From: Candidatus Accumulibacter iunctus
GTDB lineage: Bacteria; Pseudomonadota; Gammaproteobacteria; Burkholderiales; Rhodocyclaceae
Reading direction: 5' to 3'
Assembly: GCA_002345025.1 (NCBI GenBank)
Contig: DDUX01000065.1
Coordinates: 26,962 to 77,529, forward strand
DNA: 50,568 bases
The translations under genes and the position numbers were made by a program. Numbering within the stretch: position 1 is the first letter of the stretch; each line of letters opens with the position of its first letter. This document shows, in pieces, positions 27,022-34,285 of this stretch. The notes beneath the pieces are model-generated. The model saw only the letters and a list, made by a program, of their open reading frames with translations, was not told the DNA's origin and ran no database searches.

Positions 27022-27314
27022 AATGCCTGGGCGCCACCCGCAAGCCCGCAGCAGCCTGTCCCAGCAACCAGAAACGCCCGGGAAACATCGAATGCCTTCG
27101 CATTTTCCTGCCCTGGCGTCGCCACTTGCCCGGGCGCGGCGCCGACTTGCCCCTTGTCAGCGTCGCGTGCGAGGCCGGCGGGAGAATCCCGACCGGTCGA
27201 CCCGCTCGTGGGCTGTGCCGCGTTCTTCGACGTGCATGATCAGATCAGGCCTGCGCGAACGCTGTATGGAGGCGGGCGACGGGCCTTGTACTTGGCATAT
27301 TCTCCCCTTTCGCC
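27022..27314. other. Non-coding interval, nothing recognised
   Basis: About 290 bases between the winged-helix relic and the beta-propeller relic. No RNA gene, strong hairpin or family-like frame was seen. Confidence 0.4.
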
Positions 27315-28061
27315 GTGCTGGTCCCCCGCCCCGTTAGGTCCATCCTCCGCCTGACACGAAAACTGCTGGTCGTTCTGCTGCTCACCTGGAACCGCGCCGC
27401 AGAGGCCGGTCTGGCGATCGCCCTGAACTCGGCCGAGGAACCATCAGCCTGATCGATATCGAAACCTACGAGGTCACCGGCAAGGCGACCGTGCGCACGG
27501 AACCGCACCACCTGATGCCGACTCCCGACGACAAGTCGGTGATCGTCGCCTGTGCCGCGGCCAATCAGCTGCTCTTCTTCGATCCGGTCAGCGGTCGCGA
27601 GCAGAAGCGCATCCACGACATCTCCGACCCTCATCAACCGGGTTACTCGCCCGAACGTAAGCGGTTGGTCGCCACGTCGCTACGTCGCGATCGGGTCGAT
27701 CTCTACGACCCCGTAGACTTTCGGTTCAAGGTCCGCCTGCCGGCACCGCGCGCGCCCTCAGACATGGCCTTCGAAAACGCCAGCGAGTCCGCTTTCGTGA
27801 CCCTCCAGGACTCCAATGAGGTCATGGCCAATTCACCTGGGAACATGGAAGATCGCCCGGGTGATGCCGGTTGCCGCAACGACCGCGGGCATCGTCATGG
27901 CACCGGACAACCGGCATCTGTTGGTCGCCAACATGGGCGAAGGCGTCGTTCAAGTCGTCGAATCGCGCTTCCTGACGATTTTCAGGAGGGTGGCCGCCGG
28001 TACCGCTGCCCACAATCTTCAGCCGCGCGGTGACGGTCGCCAGTTGACTGCTGCGGCGTGA
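27315..28061 (+). pseudogene. Exported YVTN-type beta-propeller protein, two frameshifts and 3' truncated
   Basis: The first frame (possible GTG at 27315) encodes a signal peptide LLVVLLLTWNRAAEAGLAIALNSAE. Near 27435 it must shift to continue GTISLIDIETYEVTGKATV, then HHLMPTPDDKSVIVACAAAN and DRVDLYDP. Near 27830 it must shift again to read HLGTWKIARVMPVAATTAGIV and MAPDNRHLLVANMGEGVVQVV. The repeats MPTPDDK, MAPDNRHLLVAN and LQPRGDGRQL are blades of a YncE-like propeller. The last blade is broken where the IS91 relic begins (about 28045). Intact relatives are periplasmic and often act beside cytochromes; the original role is unknown. Confidence 0.7.
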
Positions 28062-28720
28062 CGCGCCACGCCCATCACTCGTGCCGCAACCGCCGCTGCC
28101 CGCAGTGCCAGACCCGGGCCAAGGAGCGCTGGCTCGCGAAACGGCGCGAGGAGCGGTTGCCGGTGCCGTATTTCCATCAGGTGTTCACCTTGCCGCATGC
28201 GCTGCACGCGCTGGTCGCCGGCGGGGCGTTGAGGTCCGCGGGGGAGTGCAAGTCGCCGAAGCGCGGCTTCCTGTTTCCGCTCAGGACGCTGTCACGGGTC
28301 TTTCGGGGCAAGTTCATCGCACCACTGAGTGACGCCCGAGGTGCCGGTCAGCGTCTGGCGGAAGCGCTGGCGGACGAGAAGCTCTGGCACGCCTTGCACC
28401 AGCAGTTGTACGGGCACGACTGGGCGGTCTATGCGAAACAGCCGCTCGGCGGGCCGGAGCAGGTGCTCGAGTACTTGGGACGCTGCACGCATCGGGTGGC
28501 GATCTCGAACGAGCGTCTCGTCGAAACTGACAAGACGACGGTCCGTTTTCGCGTGCGCGCGACGCCGGGCAAACGCGTGCTCCAGTAGCCGGCGGAGGCG
28601 TTCATCGAGCGCTTCCTGCTGCATGTGTTGCCGAGCGGCTTCAAGCGGATTCGGCACTATGGTCTGCTCGCGCCGGCGGCGATGCCGCCTTTGCGTCAGG
28701 CGACGCCGCAGAGCGCCTCC
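28046..28720 (+). pseudogene. IS91-family transposase relic
   Basis: The frame opens inside the N-terminal zinc-binding domain (HHSCRNRRCPQCQTRAKERWL), continues with VPYFHQVFTLPHALHALV, then jumps to GGALRSAGECKSPKRGFLFP. The stretch that should carry HPHVHC and part of the catalytic core is deleted. It resumes with YAKQPLGGPEQVLEYLGRCTHRVAISNERL, is stopped by TAG at 28586-28588, and continues in the same frame as PAEAFIERFLLHVLPSGF and RIRHYGLLAP. It is 5' truncated, internally deleted and has a nonsense codon, so it is dead. IS91 elements move by rolling-circle (HUH) transposition. The 3' limit is uncertain. Confidence 0.8.
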
Positions 28721-29088
28721 GTGCGCGGCCCCCGTGAGAACGGCCAAGGCGCGGCGAGGGGCCTTCATTGGGCCATGGCGGTTCCGGTTGCCAGGGAGTG
28801 GCGCGTCGCCTGCGTGCCGAAGGCACCACTCCGGCGCTGCTTTTGCCTGTCCGAGCGCCCGCTTCGTTCCGGTCACCTGCTCGCGAACGGCAGGAAGCCG
28901 CTCGCCTGCCTCCGGCCAAGCCGTCTGCGCCTTGTCCGTGGCTTGACCCGCGGCGCGGGACCCTTACAATCTCCACAAGTACTGCCGTCGAGGCGCTTCA
29001 GTCCAACGACGTTTGTCTGCCGCGGTGCGCCAGCGGCAAGGCCGGACGCTTTCGGCGCGGCAGATGAACGCTATTCCCTCGCTATTCG
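28721..29088. other. Non-coding interval after the IS91 relic
   Basis: About 370 bases. The IS91 frame stays open here but no longer looks like the family, so the element's end is probably inside this stretch. Nothing else recognised. Confidence 0.4.
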
Positions 29089-29116
29089 TTGAACGGCGAA
29101 GCACTGTTGGTATGCT
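29089..29116 (+). promoter_or_regulatory. Putative promoter of the OB-fold stress protein gene
   Basis: TTGAAC (29089-29094), 16-base spacer, TATGCT (29111-29116), 43 bases before the ATG. Both hexamers are close to sigma70 consensus. Confidence 0.5.
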
Positions 29117-29159
29117 GCAAAGCGTTCGGCCCAATCCCACTTTCAGGAGTGAATTCTGT

Positions 29160-29504
29160 ATGAAGAAGAATGCGGTGGCGTTTCTCCTTTTAAGCCTGCT
29201 CGCTTCGACCGCGGCCGCCCAGTTCACCGGCCCTGGCGCAACAGGAGCAACAACCTCAGTGGCCCAGGTCGGCGCGGTACGGCTCGGCAGCTACGTCACC
29301 GTCACGGGGAATGTCGTCGCCCACCAAAGGCAGAACTACTACACGTTTCGCGATGGGACAGGCGAGATCCGTGTCGAGATCGAGAACTCCGTCTGGCAGA
29401 ACCGCCAGATCGGGCCGGAGACGACGGTCCGCTTGCTGGGAGAAGTCGATCAGGGAATCGCTGGCCGATATCTGTGGGTCAAATCGCTTGACGTCGTCAA
29501 GTGA
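29160..29504 (+). CDS. YgiW/YdeI-family stress-tolerance OB-fold protein
   Basis: A 114-residue periplasmic protein: signal peptide about 1-21 (MKKN, hydrophobic core, TAAAQ), then a single bacterial OB-fold: GSYVTVTGNVVAHQRQNYYTF, DGTGEIRVEIENSVW and LGEVDQGIAGRYLWVKSLDVV. Members (BOF domain, TIGR00156-like) contribute to tolerance of peroxide, cadmium, acid or cationic peptides, probably by binding a small ligand rather than nucleic acid. AGGAG is 10 bases before the ATG, slightly far. It is intact although it lies between relics, and has its own putative promoter. Confidence 0.9.
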   Translation: MKKNAVAFLLLSLLASTAAAQFTGPGATGATTSVAQVGAVRLGSYVTVTGNVVAHQRQNYYTFRDGTGEIRVEIENSVWQNRQIGPETTVRLLGEVDQGIAGRYLWVKSLDVVK

Positions 29505-29945
29505 TTCCGAGGCGTGGTGGGATGCATGACGCGCGCAGGACTATCGAGCGCAGGCGGAATCGAGCACAGGCGGGGATAGGAATGTACGCGCGCTCGCTTT
29601 GAACTGGGCCCCGAAGTCGAGGCAAGAATGAACGAACGCGAAACGTGTGGCGAGCGCGGATTGACGGTGCACTGCGAGAGTAGGTCAGGCGGCATCGCGC
29701 GGCATGAGCCGTCGGCATCCAAGGGGCCAGTCGGAATGGCAAGCAGCTGGTGATGCGTCAGCCGTGGCTCGTCGGGGGTCAGGCCCGGCGGGCGAGATGC
29801 GCGGCCCCGTGCTGAACGCACGCGGTAGAATGACTGCCGTCGGGAAATTGCTGCCTGATCGCGGCAGTCCGGGCCCCTGCGGGAAAGGCCGACGGGTGTT
29901 GCCGATTCCCGGGACGGCAGGGCAGCACGACTGGAGGAGCTGGCG
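29505..29945. other. Non-coding interval, nothing recognised
   Basis: About 440 bases between two small intact genes. Frames present lack family features; no terminator with a T-run was found. It should hold the DUF1622 promoter. Confidence 0.4.
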
Positions 29946-30311
29946 ATGTCATGGTTCAACGAAGTTGCCGAGTTCGTCGGCCTGCTGTTCGACGGCCTCG
30001 GGGTCCTCGTCATTGTTCTCGGCACGCTGCTTGCCACGGCGCGCGTGCTTTTCTTCCGGCGGCAGGCAAGCGACGGCTATCGGCAGTTCCGCCAGGACAT
30101 TGGACGAGGAATCCTGCTTGGCCTGGAGTTTCTCGTGGCTGCCGACATCATCCGGACGGTCGCCGTGGCGCCAACGCTCGAAGGCGTCCTCGTCCTCGGC
30201 CTGATCGTCCTCATCCGGACCTTCCTGAGCACGGCTCTGCAGGTTGAGCTGGAGGGGCGCTGGCCGTGGCAGCGGGCAACCGGGCCGGCATCGGAGGGAC
30301 GCGAGTCCTGA
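29946..30311 (+). CDS. DUF1622 membrane protein
   Basis: A 121-residue inner membrane protein with about three hydrophobic segments (residues ~12-33, ~57-75 and ~79-95) and the family's central RFRQDIGRGILLGLEFLVAADIIRTV-like stretch, here QFRQDIGRGILLGLEFL and AADIIRTV. GGAGGAG at 29933-29939 lies six bases before the ATG. Function of DUF1622 is unknown. The last 20 residues are polar and probably cytosolic. No neighbour gives a functional hint; it stands alone. Confidence 0.88.
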   Translation: MSWFNEVAEFVGLLFDGLGVLVIVLGTLLATARVLFFRRQASDGYRQFRQDIGRGILLGLEFLVAADIIRTVAVAPTLEGVLVLGLIVLIRTFLSTALQVELEGRWPWQRATGPASEGRES

Positions 30312-30503
30312 GCTGTCGGCAAGCGGCCGCGGTTGCCGGGCGCTGTGCGCGAGAACGGCCGCAGCAGGAAAGTCGGCGAGACGAGACGGGAAACGACCGA
30401 CACCTTCGCGTTCGGTACTCCGGTGACGCTGCGCTGGGCAGAGGGCGCAACTGCCGCATTCGGCTCGCGCAGCATGACGCCCGCCGTCGGCAGCTGGCGG
30501 CTG

Positions 30504-30845
30504 CTAGCCGTCGCCGTTGCCGACGCTGGCGGAAAAGAGATTGATCACCGCGACACCGGCGGCGATGAGCAGTATGCCGACGACCGCTGGCGCATCGAGT
30601 ACCTGTCCGAAGAACAGGTAGCCGACGAGGGTGATCAGTGCCACGCCAGCCCCGGCCCAAACCGCGTAGGCGATGCCCACCGGCAGTGTCTTCAGGGTCA
30701 GACCGAGGAAGTAGAAGGCAACGACGTAGGCGACGACAACGATCACTGACGGCAGAAGCTTGCTGAAGCCCTCTGAGCTCTTGAGGAATGAAGTGCCGAT
30801 GACTTCGGCAACGATGGCAACTGACAGGAAGACCCAGTGCGACAT
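30504..30845 (-). CDS. Small multidrug resistance (SMR, EmrE-type) efflux protein
   Basis: A 113-residue protein with four transmembrane helices. The essential proton/drug-binding Glu14 is present in VAEVIGTSFLKSSEGF, the substrate-face Trp is in YAVWAGAGVALITLVGYLFF, and the fourth helix is PAVVGILLIAAGVAVINLFS. This is the antiparallel-dimer EmrE fold, exporting cationic compounds in exchange for protons. EmrE/QacE-like features (TLPVGIAYAVWAG) favour a broad drug exporter over the guanidinium-specific Gdx branch. No guanidine riboswitch was recognised upstream. GGAGAA lies seven bases before the ATG. Confidence 0.93.
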   Translation of the reverse strand: MSHWVFLSVAIVAEVIGTSFLKSSEGFSKLLPSVIVVVAYVVAFYFLGLTLKTLPVGIAYAVWAGAGVALITLVGYLFFGQVLDAPAVVGILLIAAGVAVINLFSASVGNGDG

Positions 30846-31126
30846 GCTCGTAGTTCTCCAGGAGGGTCGGGGAATGGCAGCTGCCTGCTTCCCGGGGAAC
30901 CGCGCTGGCGGCTGTGCAGGCGCTGGGCGATGACCGCAGGGGCAGCCGCCGCGAAGGTCGTGCTGCGCCGGATTGTACGGCTGATCGCGGCAAAGTCGAT
31001 CGACCCGTCGGCGGTCGGCAGGCCAGATGCTGTAGCCGCGACGGGGTGGCCGACGGCCCGCCAGTGCTTGCACCGCCGCTGGGATGCGGCCGGCGGCCTG
31101 CCGCTGGCATGCCGATTCCGTAACGG

Positions 31127-31548
31127 TCAGGAAAGATCAAATCGAGCGAGCCCCGGCGTCTCGCTTGCGTCGCACAAGCGGCGGCCAAGACTGGCGACGC
31201 GGGCACACAGGCGGCGGGCAACCGCCAAATGCAGCGCATCTCCTGCACGCAGGGCGATGGGTGTTTCAATGAACACGGCGGCGGTGCGGAAGTCCGCAGG
31301 CTCCATTTCCGTCATGCCCAGATTGTTCGAAGCAAAACGCTGGAAATTAGCCAGTGCCTGCTGGCGGGTACGGGCGTCGATGGCGCCGGTCCGTTGTTTG
31401 ATGCCACCGATACTGGCCATTTCGGCAATCTCCAGGCCGAAATCATCAGCCGCGCTTTGCGCTGTTGCTCCAGACGCGCCAAAAGATCCGCCGCGCCGGG
31501 TTCGCGAAAGAAGATTGCGCTCAGTACCGAGGTGTCGATGTAGATCAA
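31127..31548 (-). pseudogene. PIN-domain (VapC-type) toxin, frameshifted
   Basis: The N-terminal frame reads IYIDTSVLSAIFFREPGAA, with the first catalytic Asp, up to ARLMISAW; the rest is in another frame: EIAEMASIGGIKQRTGAID, then FQRFASNNLGMTEMEP and RAGDALHLAVARRL with later acidic residues. The switch is near 31437 and needs a single-base indel. The first codon would be TTG, overlapping the antitoxin stop by 4 bases as in a normal operon. Unless the shift is a sequencing error, no functional toxin is made. Confidence 0.75.
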
Positions 31549-31788
31549 AGCAGGTCCCGTTCGCCCATCTCGGCAACCGTCAGACCCGCCACGGGGGGAG
31601 CGGACACCCAAAGGTGCAATTCAGCCCAGTCAAACCTTCCCCCCCCCGCTCGCGGCTGCGGGACGAGACGCGCCACAGGCATTTCCCCGACGGGTGATAA
31701 CCACGCCCGCACCGGCTGCGTCGGCCTCCACTTCAGCCAGCAGGGCCGATAGATGCGACTTGGCATAAACTATTGTGGCAGTTTTCAT
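31545..31788 (-). pseudogene. Phd/YefM-type antitoxin, frameshifted
   Basis: The ATG at 31788 opens MKTATIVYAKSHLSALLAEVE, a standard Phd/YefM N-terminus, and runs to GVVITRRG. A one-base indel at a GGGGAAA run (near 31685) is needed to continue with MPVARLVPQPRAGGGRFDWAE and PPVAGLTVAEMGERDLL, the toxin-binding tail. Without the shift, translation stops about 15 codons later. Both members of this pair therefore carry one indel each. Confidence 0.75.
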
Positions 31789-31915
31789 CGTTCAGGCTCT
31801 TCGCAATGGTCATCACAGGGGTCAGTTTTTACGAAGTTCGTGAGTTTGTAAAGCGCAAGGACAATTCGGTGTAGCCCCGATTGTCTTGCCACTGGAAGCC
31901 TCGCAAACCGACGTT

Positions 31916-32230
31916 CTACAGAACGCGCGCTCGGCCTTGACGGTACGTTCGGAGATCGCCAACTCGTCGGCAATCTGCTTGTTGAGCCTGCCGGCGACGA
32001 TGCCATCGAAGACATCGCGTTCGCCGAGCATGAGCGAGGTAAAGCGGGTACGCAGTTGCCGCTTTGTCGCGCACTGATCGCTGTAGCGCGTCGAGCGCAA
32101 GCGCACGCCGGAGCGCATCAAGAAGGGTGTCGCGCGCGACCGGCTTGGCCAGAAAGTCCACGGCGCCAGCAGGCCAGGTCATGGCCGTAGTCAGAAACTG
32201 GCGATCACCGCCCGGTGCGAGCACCGCCCC
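31916..32230 (-). pseudogene. Decayed FixJ/NarL-type response regulator
   Basis: One minus-strand frame gives PAGAVDFLAKPVARDTLLDALRRALALDALQRS, the end of a receiver domain with the conserved Lys-Pro. A second frame, from about 32075 on, gives FTSLMLGERDVFDGIVAGRL and NKQIADELAISERTVKAERA, a LuxR-type helix-turn-helix. The first ~85 receiver residues, including the phosphorylated Asp, are not recognisable, and the last ~15 residues are lost. Confidence 0.65.
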
Positions 32231-32278
32231 GAAATCTGCGCCGTTTGTGCGGCAGCGTTGTCGGCGGGTGCGGCGTCG

Positions 32279-32880
32279 CAGGCTCACACGGTCTGGGACG
32301 AAGTTGACATTGCGCCGGCGGTCGAGGGCCTGATCGGTTTGACTTTCAGTGTCACCCGTCACACGCTGCTGGAAGTGAGCTACTCCTGCGGCCATGTCAG
32401 CCGTGCGCAACCTTGGCGGGCGCCGGCCGACGGGCAATGGGAGAAGGTTGGGTTGAGCTGGGGGAATGGCGTCTCGTGGGTCCCCTCCTGGCCCGGCTGA
32501 TCGTCCTGCTGGCGCTGCGCATGGGCCTGTCGTTGCTGCGTGGCGTTTTGCGCGAATTCCTCTACGACTGGAACGCGATCCTGCGCCCGGTCGCCGAGCC
32601 CCGCCTGCCGCTTTCCAACAACGCCGCCGAACAGGCGCTGCGGCACTGGGTGATTGCGCGCACCATCAGCCGCGGCACACGCTCTGAACAGGGCTCCCGC
32701 GCCTTCGCTTTCCTCGCCAGCCTCATCGAAACCTGTCGCCGTCGCGGAGCAACCGCCTGGCCGTACCTTGGGACCGTCATTGCAGTCGCTCCCGAAGGCT
32801 TGCAGCTCCCCCCATCCCCGCAACCGTGCAGGGGAGTGAATGATTACGCGAGGACAGCATATCCGTCATGCGCGCACGTG
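32279..32880 (+). pseudogene. IS66-family transposase relic with internal deletion
   Basis: The first part reads VWDEVDIAPAVEGLIGLTF, then CGHVSRAQPWRAPADGQWEKV, the zinc-binding and N-terminal region of an IS66 TnpC. A frameshift near 32445 leads to GEWRLVGPLLARLIVLLALRMGLSLL. The next segment is already the C-terminus: LREFLYDWNAILRPVAEP, PLSNNAAEQALRHWVIART and GSRAFAFLASLIETCRRRGA. Roughly 200 residues of the catalytic core are gone. TnpA and TnpB of IS66 were not seen nearby. Confidence 0.75.
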
Positions 32881-33279
32881 ACTTGCCGGCTGAGGACCGG
32901 AGCCGCCACCGGGGCGGTGCCACATCGCGATGAGCAGATGCAGCCCTGCGCCCAGCAGGACCAGCAGCGCGCTGCCAAGGGCCCAGATCACCCAAGTCAC
33001 CATGCTCAGGCCACCGGCCAGCGCCGGCGCGGTCTGAAGCAGACTCTCGACGACCGGCGCGAAGCTCGACAGCAGCGAGGTCATCGTCTGTGCGATCTCC
33101 GGCGGTACCCAGGGCGAAAGCCACTCCGGCAGACGCAGACCCTCGATACCCGATGTGACGCCGGTCAACGCGCCGGCATTCGCGACCGACCACATGGCGA
33201 CCGCATGCACCGCCCAGGCAGCCAGCGACCATAGTGCAAAAAGGCCGAACACCAAAAACCAACTGAGTGCGTAGAACAC
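32866..33279 (-). CDS. Small membrane protein, function unknown
   Basis: A 137-residue protein with two strong hydrophobic segments, near the N-terminus (about residues 2-30, FYALSWFLVFGLFALWSLAAW) and C-terminus (about 95-125, MVTWVIWALGSALLVLLGAGLHLLIAMWH). Between them is a predicted periplasmic or cytosolic loop with LRLPEWLSPWVPPEIAQTMTSLL. GTG at 33279 was chosen because AGGAGA lies five bases upstream. No family recognised. Its end lies 15 bases inside the edge of the IS66 relic. Confidence 0.6.
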   Translation of the reverse strand: MFYALSWFLVFGLFALWSLAAWAVHAVAMWSVANAGALTGVTSGIEGLRLPEWLSPWVPPEIAQTMTSLLSSFAPVVESLLQTAPALAGGLSMVTWVIWALGSALLVLLGAGLHLLIAMWHRPGGGSGPQPASHVRA

Positions 33280-33407
33280 GATCGTCTCCTGAGCCTCTCG
33301 CAACACTCGCCATTCAGCCGAATTTTTCCGTGCAAGCGGTTGGCAATGGGGTGGCAGGCGGCCATTTCTGGCATGCTTGGAGCGTCGAAACCCGGATCTC
33401 GCCTGCC

Positions 33408-33735
33408 ATGACGAACGGTAGCACAGCTTACCGGACGATGGACCGGTGTAATGTGGTGCAGCACGAACTGATCCCGGAACTTGAGGCGCGCTGGGGCGTG
33501 ATGACGCCGAAGCTGGAGCGGGTGATCCACATTCTCGAGTGGGTGCGGATCGAGGAGTTCACGGCAGTGTCGTGGTGTGGTCTCGGCCGTCCGCCGTTTG
33601 CGCGGGCGTGGCTTGCGAACGCCTTTGTCGCCAAGGCGGTGCTGGGGGTGACGACGACGGTCGGGCTGCTCGATCGCCTGATGAACGACCGGACGTTGCG
33701 CCGTATCTGTGCTTTCCCGCTGTACCATCGCCTGC
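33408..33735 (+). pseudogene. N-terminal fragment of an IS5/IS1182-like transposase
   Basis: The frame from ATG at 33408 encodes HELIPELEARWGVMTPKLE, RVIHILEWVRIEEFTAVSW, then GRPPFARAWLANAFVAKAV and TTTVGLLDRLMNDRTLRRIC. This is the N-terminal domain (DUF772-like) that precedes the DDE core of IS5/IS1182-type transposases. It stops matching after FPLYHR at about 33735; the DDE domain is missing. Confidence 0.65.
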
Positions 33736-33818
33736 TTTGCCGGGCCATCGTTCCACGACGGGAGGGACTCGGTTTGAGCGAGGGCGGGGGCGCCCGGTAC
33801 GATGAGTATGCCCAGCAC
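33735..33818 (-). pseudogene. N-terminal stub of an exported HAD-family hydrolase
   Basis: The minus strand encodes VLGILIVPGAPALAQTESLP and SWNDGPAKQAMV, a signal peptide followed by the LPSWNDGPAKQAI opening of a periplasmic HAD-like phosphatase family. Similarity ends exactly where the oppositely oriented transposase fragment begins, so insertion and later deletion probably removed the rest. The true start may be upstream of 33818. Confidence 0.5.
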
Positions 33819-33963
33819 GAGGCTGCGGGCAAGCGTGAGTAAGGGCAGTGTGTATCTCCTCGCGATCGTTCTGCTGTCGTCCCTCGGCTGAATGCCAGCC
33901 TCAACGCACGGCGCCGTCAGCCTGGGCAGCGTAGCGCCTTCGCCGCTTTCGGGCTACTACCCT

Positions 33964-34088
33964 TTAACGTGAAAGTCGCGTCAGCGACTCGCGAATCTCC
34001 CTTCTCCCGTGCGCGGGAGAAGGGCCGGTGATGAGGGAAACGGTCATGATTTTCATCATCAGGGGTGTGTCGCAAGGCATGACCGTCA
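33964..34088 (+). repeat. Multi-hairpin dispersed repeat, copy A
   Basis: Contains three inverted repeats in order: AGTCGC-GTCA-GCGACT (33974-33989), CCCTTCTCCCG-TGCG-CGGGAGAAGGG (33999-34024), and a decayed ACGGTCATG ... CATGACCGT (34049-34086). It matches the reverse complement of copy B at 47169-47289 almost base for base over the first two hairpins. Confidence 0.9.
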
Positions 34089-34285
34089 GGGCAGGTCGGC
34101 CCGGGTGCCGTCGCACAATCCCGCGGCCTGTGCGAGCCGGATGTCCAGAGCCCGTTGGCACGCCGAAAGGCGTCCGGCTGCCTGCGACCATTTGCCACCT
34201 CGGCTCAAGGGCCCCGCCCAATCAGCCTGACGCAAATCAGATTTCGGGCCGTGGAAATTTCAGGTCACGGGATTTCGCAGGGAAA

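Noticed and set aside
30846..31126. Possible guanidine riboswitch upstream of the SMR gene
   Set aside because: None of the conserved ykkC, mini-ykkC or guanidine-III segments could be found in either orientation; the protein also looks EmrE-like rather than Gdx-like.
33802..33891. 29-codon frame with a hydrophobic end
   Set aside because: Too short, no Shine-Dalgarno, and it lies opposite the better-supported HAD stub.
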